Positions 7,957 through 15,866 of a stretch of DNA of 50,211 nucleotides are shown here, piece by piece (the stretch's first letter is position 1; each line of letters starts with the position of its first letter). Source of the DNA: Acidobacteriota bacterium (GTDB lineage Bacteria > Acidobacteriota > Terriglobia > Bryobacterales > Bryobacteraceae); NCBI GenBank assembly GCA_016201205.1, contig JACQDF010000148.1:1-50211 (forward strand). Reading direction: 5' to 3'. A model generated the notes under the pieces. It saw only the letters and a program-made list of their open reading frames with translations, did no database searches and had not been told where the DNA came from. Both the position numbers and the translations under genes were made by a program.

Positions 7957-9757
7957 GATCGTCCTGCTCACCACCGGCCTGGCGCGAGGCGGCGCGGAAG
8001 CTCAGGTCGTTCTTCTAGCCCTGAATCTGAGCCGGCGCGGCTGGAACGTGCGGGTGGTTTCCATGCTTCCGCCACAGGCTCATGAGGAGGATTTGAGAAA
8101 TGCCCGCATCCCGGTCCTCGATCTCGGGATGCGGAAAGGGATACCGGATCCGCGGGCCATCTTCCGGCTCGCCGGAAGCTTACGCGAATTCCGCCCCCAC
8201 ATTCTGCATTGCCACATGGTGCACGCCAACCTGCTGGGCCGGATCACGAGGCTGCTGGCGCCCGTGCCCGTCCTGATCTCGACGGCTCACAGCATCCATG
8301 AGGGCCACCGGTGGAGAGATTGGGCTTACCGCTGGACAGACCGCTGGTGCGACCTGACCACCAACGTATGCCGTACAGGCTGGGAGCGCTACGTCCGCGA
8401 GGGGCTGGCCGCTCGGGACAAGGCCAAGTGGATTCCCAACGGCGTGGATCCCGGCTTGTTCCACCGCAACGAACAGGCAAGAGAAGCCTTGCGCCGCGAA
8501 TTCGCCTGGCATGGCCGCTTCGTCTGGCTGGCGGTAGGAAACCTCCTCGAGCCGAAGGATTACGCGAACCTGCTCGATGCATTCGCGCGTCTGCCGGCCG
8601 ATTCAGCGGCGAGTGTGTTGGCGATTGCCGGCTCAGGACCACTCGAAGGCATCCTCACGGCGCGAATCCGCGAACTCGGGGTCGTGGACAAGGTGCGGCT
8701 TCTGGGCAGCCGGCAAGACGTGCCGGATCTGCTTCAGGCGGCGGATGCCTATGTGATGTCCTCGGCTTGGGAAGGGACTCCGATGGCGTTGCTCGAGGCT
8801 GCCGCGGCGGCTCTTCCAATCATCGCGACCGAGGTTGGCGGCACGCGCGATGTCGTCGAGCACCCCCGCACCGGCCTTCTTGTGCCGCCGCGCGACCCGG
8901 CGGCGCTGGCGCTGGCCATGCGGCGATTGATGACAATGTCCCCCAGGGACCGCATCGCGATGGGAGATGCGGCGCAACAGCGCATCCACCGGCTGTTTGG
9001 ACAGCAGCGGATCGTTCGCCGTTGGGAGAACGTCTACAACCAGCTTCTGGAAACCCGCGCCGGCGCTTCGCCAAACGCGGACGCCTCCCATGGATCTCTC
9101 GAAGGATTTTCTATGGCGCAGATCCTGAAACGCGCGATCGATCTTTTTTCAGCAGCGACCGTGCTCATCGTGCTGTCCCCGTTGCTGCTTCTGTTGGCGC
9201 TGCTGGTTCGGTCCTGCTCTCCGGGCCCCGCTTTCTTCCGGCAAAGCCGGCTCGGCCGGAACGGCGCCAGGTTCGCGATCTGCAAGTTTCGCACGATGTA
9301 TCAGAATGCGTCGGATCTGCGCAATCCCGACGGATCGGCCATCAGCTTGACGGACGACCCGCGGGTGACCCCGCTCGGCCGCTTCCTGCGACGCACCAGC
9401 CTGGACGAGCTGCCCCAATTGTGGAACGTGATCCGCGGCGAAATGAGCCTCGTCGGCCCGCGGCCGGACCAGGCGGATCAGATCCGCCACTACACCACTG
9501 ACGAAATGGCAAAGCTGGCGATGCGCCCCGGGATCACCGGCCTGGCGCAGATCAGCGGCCGCAACTCGATCCCCTGGGAGAAACGCAAGCAGCTCGACCG
9601 GCGCTACGTCGAGCAGTGGTCGCTGGCGCTCGATCTGTCCATTCTGTTCAAGACGATACCGTATGTCCTGCTGCGGCGGGACGTTCACCAGGAGCAGATT
9701 CATGGCATTGACGATTTCCGAGCAACTGGCCCCGAGTCTTCAGGCAGAATCCTCTGA
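7949..9757 (+). CDS. bifunctional GT4 glycosyltransferase - polyprenyl-phosphate phosphoglycosyl transferase fusion
   Basis: One 602-residue frame holds two enzymes. Residues about 1-370 are a GT-B family 4 glycosyltransferase: GLARGGAEAQ near the N terminus, HMVHANLLGR, and the EGTPMALLEAAAAALP donor-binding motif. After a ~20-residue linker, residues 389-602 are a complete small monotopic phosphoglycosyl transferase (PglC/WcaJ C-terminal type). It has a hydrophobic re-entrant helix (about 397-415), FRQSRLGRNGARFAICKFRT, the catalytic Asp486-Glu487 in LDELPQLWNV, and SLVGPRP. This domain transfers sugar-1-phosphate to undecaprenyl phosphate, starting repeat-unit synthesis; the GT4 could add the next sugar. 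The start ATG overlaps the upstream gene by 8 bases. An in-frame Met at 9113 begins the PGT part and might allow a separate product. Confidence 0.9.
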   Translation: MRRIVLLTTGLARGGAEAQVVLLALNLSRRGWNVRVVSMLPPQAHEEDLRNARIPVLDLGMRKGIPDPRAIFRLAGSLREFRPHILHCHMVHANLLGRITRLLAPVPVLISTAHSIHEGHRWRDWAYRWTDRWCDLTTNVCRTGWERYVREGLAARDKAKWIPNGVDPGLFHRNEQAREALRREFAWHGRFVWLAVGNLLEPKDYANLLDAFARLPADSAASVLAIAGSGPLEGILTARIRELGVVDKVRLLGSRQDVPDLLQAADAYVMSSAWEGTPMALLEAAAAALPIIATEVGGTRDVVEHPRTGLLVPPRDPAALALAMRRLMTMSPRDRIAMGDAAQQRIHRLFGQQRIVRRWENVYNQLLETRAGASPNADASHGSLEGFSMAQILKRAIDLFSAATVLIVLSPLLLLLALLVRSCSPGPAFFRQSRLGRNGARFAICKFRTMYQNASDLRNPDGSAISLTDDPRVTPLGRFLRRTSLDELPQLWNVIRGEMSLVGPRPDQADQIRHYTTDEMAKLAMRPGITGLAQISGRNSIPWEKRKQLDRRYVEQWSLALDLSILFKTIPYVLLRRDVHQEQIHGIDDFRATGPESSGRIL

Positions 9758-10706
9758 CGATGCCGGCGAGTTCATTCGGCTGATGGAGCTGTGCCGGCAT
9801 CATCCCTGCCCGGCCTGCGCGGACCTCATTCCGGAGCAGGCTCTCGAGCGGTGGCGCCTGGCCGAGGCGCAGCAGTGGGCTGGCTGGGGACGGCTGGTCC
9901 GGGTGCGCCACGGCGGCCGATTGTTGGGGGCCGCCGGGTGGCATCCCCTGCCGTGGGATAGCAGGCACTTCGGCTTTCCAGCCGCGAAAGTTGAGATGCT
10001 GATGGCGGACGACGACTACGCCTCTAAGCGCTTGACGGCTCTCGAGCTGCTGACCGAGGTAACCACCCGATGCGCACCAGACGGGATTCGCCATCTCACG
10101 GCGCGAACTGGCGCGGAAGACCTGGCGGCGATTCACGTGCTTCAGACGGCCGGATTCGAGCTCATGGACGGCATCCAGACCTTCAGCCGGCGGCTGAACG
10201 GCCCGCCACTCCCCAGGGATTCCAGCCCTTCGGTCCGGGTCGGTTTGTTTGAACAGTGGCAGCTCGATGGGATCCTTCGCATCGCTTCTGCGGCATACCG
10301 TTTTGACCGCTTTCATTCCGATTCGGCACTCGATGCCGGCGTAGCCGACCGCCTCCACGCCGACTGGCTCGCCAATTCCTGTTCCGGGCAGGCAGCCGAC
10401 GCGGTGATGGTCGCCAGCCATGCAGAAGAAGTTCTGGGTTTCGTGACGGTTCGCATCGAGCGCGACATCGAGCGTTGGTGTGGCGTTCGTTTGGCAACCA
10501 TTGTGCTTGTGGCTACCGCGAGCCACGCGCGTGGAAGGGGGATCGGCAGGTTGCTGACGCTGGAAACGCTCCAATGGCTGGCGGACGAAAAGGTAGATGC
10601 GGTACAGGTTGGGACTCAGCTCGCCAACACTCCCGCCGGCCGTCTTTACGAAAACTGTGGCTTCCGGCTCAACTGGGTGAGCCTGACCTTCCGGAAATTG
10701 TTATAG
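9702..10706 (+). CDS. double GNAT-domain protein, sugar N-acetyltransferase-like
   Basis: The 334-residue protein has two GNAT-like halves. The N-terminal half contains PLPWDSRHFGFPAAKVEML, similar to the WDS.FFG signature of the dTDP-fucosamine acetyltransferase WecD/RffC. The C-terminal half has the acetyl-CoA loop as ARGRGIGRLLTLE and ends with the PAGRLYENCGFR motif. The cut at the ATG of MALTISEQL is supported by AGGAG at 9691-9695. The gene overlaps the preceding fusion gene by 56 bases. Next to a sugar aminotransferase it probably N-acetylates an amino sugar nucleotide for the repeat unit; the exact substrate cannot be read from sequence. Confidence 0.78.
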   Translation: MALTISEQLAPSLQAESSDDAGEFIRLMELCRHHPCPACADLIPEQALERWRLAEAQQWAGWGRLVRVRHGGRLLGAAGWHPLPWDSRHFGFPAAKVEMLMADDDYASKRLTALELLTEVTTRCAPDGIRHLTARTGAEDLAAIHVLQTAGFELMDGIQTFSRRLNGPPLPRDSSPSVRVGLFEQWQLDGILRIASAAYRFDRFHSDSALDAGVADRLHADWLANSCSGQAADAVMVASHAEEVLGFVTVRIERDIERWCGVRLATIVLVATASHARGRGIGRLLTLETLQWLADEKVDAVQVGTQLANTPAGRLYENCGFRLNWVSLTFRKLL

Positions 10707-10716
10707 GAGCGCTTGC

Positions 10717-11904
10717 TTGCAAGTTCGCATTCTACACATTGTGGGTGACTCGAAGTTCGGCGGCGCAGCCCTGGCGATCCTGCGGCTGGCCCGGTTCTGG
10801 CAAACGCTCAACTGGGAGGTGGAAGTGCTCGCCACCGACCCGGAGTTCTGCCGCGCCGCCTCCACCTGGAATGTAAAGGTCGTCCCATTCGATGCCATCT
10901 GGCGTCCGGTCCGGCCGTGGCGGGATTTGAAGGGACTGCTGCGGCTGGTCCGGTTTCTCCGCGCGAGGAATTACACAGTGGTTCACACGCACACCAGCAA
11001 AGCCGGCTTTATCGGGCGATTGGCTGCCAGGATGGCTGGTGTCCCGGTGGTGGTGCACACCGCACACGGGTTCGCGTTTCATGAAGCATCGCCGTGGTGG
11101 ACGGTCGCCTTCTATGTTGCTTTGGAACGGATCGCCTCCTGGTGCTGCCGGCGGGTTATCGCCGTCAGCCGTTTCCACCAGGATTGGGGACGGGATCTTG
11201 GGATCGCGCCGGCGCACAAGATCGTCGCGATCCCCAACGGCACCCCTGCGCCGCCCGAATCGAGCCCGGGCGAAGTAGAGCAGATTCGCCAAGGCTGTGG
11301 CGCCGGGCCGGAAGATCTGGTGCTGGTCACGCCCGGCCGGCTGGCGCCGCAAAAAGGACTCGAGGATCTCTTGGAAGCCGCTCGCCTGCTCCGTGCCAGG
11401 ACGGATCGCAGGCTGCTTTTTCTGGTGGCCGGCGAAGGGCCGTTGCGGACGGCGCTCGAGGAGGCGGCGACAGCAAAAGGGCTCGGCGATTGTGTGCGCT
11501 TTCTCGGCTTCCAATCCAATGTCCACGTGCTGCTCGCAGCCGCTGACATTGTCGTGCTGCCGAGCTGGCGCGAAGGGCTGTCCATCGCGCTGCTGGAAGC
11601 CATGGCGAAAGCTTCGGCCATTGTCACCACCTCGATTGGATCGAACCGCGAGGCCACCGGCGAAGGCAAAGCGGCCCTGCTGGTGCCCCCCGGCCAGCCT
11701 CGTCTTCTGGCGGATGCCATCCTGCTGCTGGCCGCGGATCCCGATCTTCGGCAGCGTCTCGGCCGCCAGGCCCGTGCGCTCTATTGCCAGCGCCACACGT
11801 TGGAGCGCATGCTGGCCGGATATCAGCAGATTTACCTCGAACTTCTCAAGGAGACCCATCGTGCGCAGCCAGTTTCTTCCGTATTGTCTTCCGCAAATCG
11901 GTGA
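10717..11904 (+). CDS. family 4 glycosyltransferase
   Basis: The 395-residue protein has the GT-B layout of GT4 enzymes: a Gly-rich N-terminal loop (HIVGDSKFGGAALAILRLA), VVHTHTSKAGFIGRLAAR, the VTPGRLAPQKGLEDLLEA segment opening the second Rossmann domain, and the EX7E region SWREGLSIALLEAMA. It resembles EPS-type transferases such as EpsD/EpsF and WbnK-like enzymes. The start is a TTG at 10717, chosen because AGGAG (10705-10709) is spaced 7 bases from it and the N-terminal strand begins immediately. Only two glycosyltransferase domains are visible in the whole locus, suggesting a short repeat unit or sugars added by enzymes elsewhere. Confidence 0.9.
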   Translation: MQVRILHIVGDSKFGGAALAILRLARFWQTLNWEVEVLATDPEFCRAASTWNVKVVPFDAIWRPVRPWRDLKGLLRLVRFLRARNYTVVHTHTSKAGFIGRLAARMAGVPVVVHTAHGFAFHEASPWWTVAFYVALERIASWCCRRVIAVSRFHQDWGRDLGIAPAHKIVAIPNGTPAPPESSPGEVEQIRQGCGAGPEDLVLVTPGRLAPQKGLEDLLEAARLLRARTDRRLLFLVAGEGPLRTALEEAATAKGLGDCVRFLGFQSNVHVLLAAADIVVLPSWREGLSIALLEAMAKASAIVTTSIGSNREATGEGKAALLVPPGQPRLLADAILLLAADPDLRQRLGRQARALYCQRHTLERMLAGYQQIYLELLKETHRAQPVSSVLSSANR

Positions 11905-13054
11905 GGAGGAAATCCAGGAAGTTGTCGACAGCCTCCGCTCCGGCTGGGTGACCACGGGACCCAAAGTAAAGCGGTTCGAGGAGGAATTTGCCCGCTATGC
12001 CGGCGCCCGGCACGCCATCGCCGTCAGTTCCTGCACCGCCGCCTTGCACCTGTCGCTGGCCGCCGGCGGCATCGGCCCCGGCGACCAGGTGATTGTTCCC
12101 ACCATGACCTTCTGCGCCACGGCAAACGTGGTCACTCACCTTGGGGCCCAACCGGTGCTGGTGGACGTGGACACGGACGGCCTGATGGACCTGGGTTCGG
12201 TCGAAAGAGCAATCACGCCCAGGACAAGAGCCATCATCCCGGTGCACTTCGCGGGCCAGCCCTGCGATCTGCACGCTCTCTCCCGGATCGCGGCCAGACA
12301 CGGCATCCCCGTCATCGAAGACGCCGCTCACGCTGTTGGGTCTGTCTTTCAAGGCCGCCCGATCGGCGCCCACGGCAACACGGTCGCGTTCAGCTTCTAC
12401 GCCACCAAGAACATGACCACTGGGGAAGGCGGCATGATCACTACCGAGGATGAATCTCTCGCCTCGAGACTGCGGCGGCTGGCATTGCACGGCATGAGCC
12501 GCGATGCCTGGAAGCGCTACACCGAGACCGGCTCCTGGTATTACGAGATTCTCGAGCCAGGTTACAAGAACAACATGACGGACATACAGGCCGCTCTGGG
12601 GCTGCACCAGTTGCGCAAACTGGACGGCTTCCTCGAGCGGCGTCGCTCGATCGCCGGGCAGTATCGGCAGGCATTCTCGGATCTGGACCAGATCGCACTG
12701 CCCCGGGAACTGCCCGGCCGGCGCCACTGCTACCACCTGTATCCGATCCGATTGCTGGCCCTGGGCCGCAACGAATTCATCGACGAGCTGCGCAAGCGCA
12801 ACATCGGAGCCAGCGTCCACTTCATCCCGCTGCACCGCCATCCGTATTACCGTGATTTCTGGCGCTGCCAGCCGGAACAATTTCCGGGCGCTGAACAATT
12901 CTACTCCGGACTGGTTTCCCTTCCTCTCTATCCGCGGATGACGGATGAGGATGTCGAGGATGTGATCACCGCGGTCCGCCAGATCGTGGGACAGCGAAGG
13001 ACGCTGCCGCCGGCGGCAGTCGGGCGGCGGCTGGCGGCTGCGCTCAGCGAGTAA
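11861..13054 (+). CDS. DegT/DnrJ/EryC1-family sugar aminotransferase
   Basis: PLP-dependent enzymes of this family convert a nucleotide 4-keto (or 3-keto) sugar to an amino sugar. The 397-residue protein has the standard features: GWVTTGPKVKRFEEEFA at the N terminus, SSCTAALHLSL, the PLP aspartate in VIEDAAHAVGS, and the Schiff-base lysine K183 in FSFYATKNMTTGEGG. NNMTDIQAALGLHQL and the C-terminal HFIPLHRHPYY are also typical. It resembles PglE/PseC/perosamine-synthase enzymes. The GTG start at 11861 lies inside the GT4 gene (44-base overlap) with AAGGAG 7 bases before it. With the GNAT protein it would give an N-acetylated amino sugar. Confidence 0.92.
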   Translation: MRSQFLPYCLPQIGEEEIQEVVDSLRSGWVTTGPKVKRFEEEFARYAGARHAIAVSSCTAALHLSLAAGGIGPGDQVIVPTMTFCATANVVTHLGAQPVLVDVDTDGLMDLGSVERAITPRTRAIIPVHFAGQPCDLHALSRIAARHGIPVIEDAAHAVGSVFQGRPIGAHGNTVAFSFYATKNMTTGEGGMITTEDESLASRLRRLALHGMSRDAWKRYTETGSWYYEILEPGYKNNMTDIQAALGLHQLRKLDGFLERRRSIAGQYRQAFSDLDQIALPRELPGRRHCYHLYPIRLLALGRNEFIDELRKRNIGASVHFIPLHRHPYYRDFWRCQPEQFPGAEQFYSGLVSLPLYPRMTDEDVEDVITAVRQIVGQRRTLPPAAVGRRLAAALSE

Positions 13055-13062
13055 CCCTGCCT

Positions 13063-14628
13063 ATGAAGACCTGGAAGCAGATTGTCTGGAGGCAGGCCCT
13101 CCCAAGGATCTTTGCCGACGTTGTCATGGTGCACCTGGCGGCGATCGCGTCCCTGGCCACCGCCGCGCTCTGGCAGATCTACGAGGCGCAGGCGGAACGG
13201 GCGCCGCAGGTGATTGCCGAGCTGCACCGCTTCTACCTTCACTCGTTCCTGCCGCTGTCCGCAATTTTTCCGCTGGCGTTCCTGGTGTGCGGTTTTTATA
13301 CGCGCTCACGATCCTACCCGCTCCGCCACAAGTGGCTCACTCTGGCGCGCGGCGCGACCGCGGCCACACTCTTGTTCCTGTTCGCCAACTTCCTGGTCAC
13401 CCGCGCCGATTCCTTGCCGCGCAGCGCCATGCTTCTGTTCATCGTGCTGGTGAATGCGCTGACCATCGGCGCACGCATCCTGAAGTCCTGGCTGATCCCA
13501 CCACTCCTCAAGCCGGCTGCCATCTCCACAAACGATCGGGCCGGGCGGCCTGTCCTGGTGGTCGGAGGCGCCGGCTACATCGGTTCGATTCTCTGCCGCC
13601 AGTTGCTTTCCCAGGGCCGCCGCGTCCGCCTGCTGGACAACTTCGTCTACGGCAATTCGGCCGTGCGGGAGTTGTTCGGCCATCCCGGCTTCGAGCTGTC
13701 GGTGGGCGATTGCCGCAACATCCAGAACGTCGTATCGGCCGTAAACGGCGCCGGTTCCATCATCCATCTGGCAGCGATCGTCGGCGATCCGGCCTGCGAG
13801 CAGGACAAGCGGGCCGCTCTCGAGATCAACTATGCCGCCACTCGCATGATGATCGAGGTGGCCAAGGGCTATGGCGTCGATCGTTTTCTCTTTGCCTCTT
13901 CTTGCAGCGTCTATGGCGCGACCGAGGAAGTCGTGGATGAAAAATCCGCCGCCAGCCCCATTTCGCTCTATGCGCAAACCAAAGTCGACAGCGAGCAGGC
14001 TCTGCTCCAGGCCAGCTCAGACCGGTTTCATCCCACGATTCTCCGGCTGGCGACCGTGTTTGGAAACTCCTGCCGCCCGCGCTTCGACCTGGTCGTCAAC
14101 CTGCTGACGGCGAAGGCCCTGAAGGAGCGCATGATCACCATCTACAACGGAGAGCAGTGGCGTCCCTTTCTTCATGTGATGGACGCGGCTGCCGGATTCG
14201 TGCGCGCTCTCGAAGCCCCGCTCGCCGTCGTCAGCGCCGAGATCTTCAACCTGGGGGATTCCCGGATGAACTACACGCTGGCTCAAGTCGCGGAAATCAT
14301 CGGGCGCATGATTCCCGGGACCAGGGTCGAGCACGTCGAGAATCCGGACCGGCGCAACTATCGGGTCAGCTTCGGCAAGATCCGCCGGGAATTGGGTTTT
14401 CAATGCAAGGTCTCGATCGAGGAGGGAATCCGCGATCTCAAGTCAGCGCTCGAGACGCGCCAGATCCCGGATTTCAGCGACCCGCTCTACCACAACCAGC
14501 GTTTCCTGAAAGCAGCCGGGTGTTTGGGCAGCACGGAGGAGATCGACGCCCAGGTGATGGCCGCCTTCGCTCTGGCGCTCGAGAATCAGCAGCATGAACT
14601 CGCGACCGTCGCACTTCGCTCAAGCTGA
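13063..14628 (+). CDS. membrane-anchored NAD-dependent sugar epimerase/dehydratase (SDR)
   Basis: The 521-residue protein joins a ~150-residue membrane domain with about four hydrophobic segments to an extended SDR enzyme. The membrane part contains CGFYTRSRSYPLRHKWLTLA and resembles the N-terminal domain of FlaA1/CapD/PglF-type proteins. The SDR has the NAD motif GGAGYIG (168-174), FASSCSVYGA, the catalytic Tyr303 and Lys307 in LYAQTKVDSE, and PFLHVMDAAAGFVRAL. The enzyme part looks closer to GalE-like epimerases than to PglF 4,6-dehydratases, so the pairing is unusual. It probably makes or modifies a nucleotide sugar at the inner membrane for this locus. It starts 8 bases after the aminotransferase and overlaps the next gene by 35. 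Confidence 0.85.
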   Translation: MKTWKQIVWRQALPRIFADVVMVHLAAIASLATAALWQIYEAQAERAPQVIAELHRFYLHSFLPLSAIFPLAFLVCGFYTRSRSYPLRHKWLTLARGATAATLLFLFANFLVTRADSLPRSAMLLFIVLVNALTIGARILKSWLIPPLLKPAAISTNDRAGRPVLVVGGAGYIGSILCRQLLSQGRRVRLLDNFVYGNSAVRELFGHPGFELSVGDCRNIQNVVSAVNGAGSIIHLAAIVGDPACEQDKRAALEINYAATRMMIEVAKGYGVDRFLFASSCSVYGATEEVVDEKSAASPISLYAQTKVDSEQALLQASSDRFHPTILRLATVFGNSCRPRFDLVVNLLTAKALKERMITIYNGEQWRPFLHVMDAAAGFVRALEAPLAVVSAEIFNLGDSRMNYTLAQVAEIIGRMIPGTRVEHVENPDRRNYRVSFGKIRRELGFQCKVSIEEGIRDLKSALETRQIPDFSDPLYHNQRFLKAAGCLGSTEEIDAQVMAAFALALENQQHELATVALRSS

Positions 14629-15796
14629 TGCGCCCGGGCCCCCCTGGACGCTGTTTGCCTTGCTGTCGGCAGCCACCCTGACCATCTGGCAAACCAGCCT
14701 GTGGAGCGTTCGCCTTCTCGAGGCAGGCGTCTTTCTGCTTTGCGCGCTTCAGTTGATCCAGTCCCGCGGTTCCTGGCGATTCGACCGGACAACCCTCGCC
14801 GGGGGATTGCTCGCGATCACTCCCGTGTGGGGCTTGCTCCAGGCGGCTGCGGCGCGAGCGGAAATCCTCTGGGATACGCTGAACGCCTGCCTCTACTGGT
14901 CCTCCCTGGCTGGAGCCTTTTTCCTGACTGTCGCCATGTTCCGCTCGCCGGCAGTCAAACGGCAGGTCCTCAACGCAACCGCCTTGTTCGCTGCCGCCGT
15001 GTGTATTATTGCAACCCTGCAATTCTTCACCTCCCACGGCAGGATCTTCTGGATCTGGCCCAGCGGCGAGCCGAACGTAATGGGCCCGTTTCAAAGCCGG
15101 AACAATTACGCCAGCTTCGTCCTGCTCACCATCCCCCTGGTGCTGATGAGAAGTTTCGGTCATGCCGGTCTCCATTGGGGATGGCTGGCTGCGGCAGGTG
15201 CGATGCTGGCATCCGTCATCGCTTCCGGTTCCAGGGCCGGAGCGGCGCTCATTCTCCTCGAAACCGCTATCTTTTTCTGGATCCAGCGGCACAGGCTCGG
15301 GATCAGGCGCCGGCAGCTCGGCGCGGTTCTCGGGCTGCTGCTGGTGATGCTTCCGATCACCGGATGGGATATCCTCCGGCGTAAACTCAACGACAGCGAT
15401 CCTTTCCGCTACCGCACGGAAATGATCTCCACCGCCGTGTCCATGGCGTTCGAGCGGCCGGCGTTCGGATTCGGCCTCGGAGCCTTTCCCAGGATCTACC
15501 CATCCCGAGCCATGTTCGACAGCGGCCACTTTGTCAACCATGCTCACAATGACTGGGCCGAATGGGCGTCCGAAGGCGGGCTGCCGTTCCTTGTTCTCCT
15601 GGCCGGATTCGCGCTCTGCACGCTGCCTGGCGCCTTTCGATCCGGCTGGGGCCTCGGCCTGCCCGCGGTGTACCTGCACGCATTGGTCGACTACCCCTTC
15701 CAGCGCCTTCCTCTAGCCTGCTGGATCATGCTGGTCGCCGCCGCCGTGCTGTCCTCCCGCCACACCCACAACGCCAAAAACACCCGCCCCGCTTGA
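14594..15796 (+). CDS. O-antigen ligase/polymerase-like membrane protein (Wzy/WaaL family), copy 2
   Basis: The 400-residue polytopic protein has about ten hydrophobic segments and the Wzy_C periplasmic signature near residues 293-335: GFGLGAFPRIYPSR, then VNHAHNDWAEWASEGGLPFL with the conserved His-Asn-Asp. It is clearly distinct in sequence from copy 1 at 6733. ATG 14594 lies within the SDR gene. The stop TGA (15794-15796) overlaps the -35 box of the next promoter. One copy may polymerise and the other ligate the product to a carrier or protein; which does which cannot be told here. It is the last gene of the EPS locus. Confidence 0.82.
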   Translation: MNSRPSHFAQADAPGPPWTLFALLSAATLTIWQTSLWSVRLLEAGVFLLCALQLIQSRGSWRFDRTTLAGGLLAITPVWGLLQAAAARAEILWDTLNACLYWSSLAGAFFLTVAMFRSPAVKRQVLNATALFAAAVCIIATLQFFTSHGRIFWIWPSGEPNVMGPFQSRNNYASFVLLTIPLVLMRSFGHAGLHWGWLAAAGAMLASVIASGSRAGAALILLETAIFFWIQRHRLGIRRRQLGAVLGLLLVMLPITGWDILRRKLNDSDPFRYRTEMISTAVSMAFERPAFGFGLGAFPRIYPSRAMFDSGHFVNHAHNDWAEWASEGGLPFLVLLAGFALCTLPGAFRSGWGLGLPAVYLHALVDYPFQRLPLACWIMLVAAAVLSSRHTHNAKNTRPA

Positions 15797-15821
15797 CTCC
15801 GCCTGCTGCCAGGCCTACTAT
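15793..15821 (+). promoter_or_regulatory. sigma70-type promoter of the Oar-like receptor gene
   Basis: TTGACT (15793-15798) and TACTAT (15816-15821) are separated by exactly 17 bases, a good -35/-10 pair. Transcription would start near 15828, leaving a short leader to the receptor start. The -35 box includes the stop codon of the last EPS gene, so the EPS transcript and the receptor transcript are adjacent but separable. Confidence 0.6.
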
Positions 15822-15866
15822 TCTTCCAATAGCCAGGTTGGAGAAATGAGGGGAAAGGGGTCCTCG

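Noticed and set aside
1969..15796. EPS locus as an exosortase/PEP-CTERM (EpsH) system
   Set aside because: No exosortase, no PEP-CTERM substrates and no PrsK/PrsT-type genes are present; it is an ordinary Wzx/Wzy layout.
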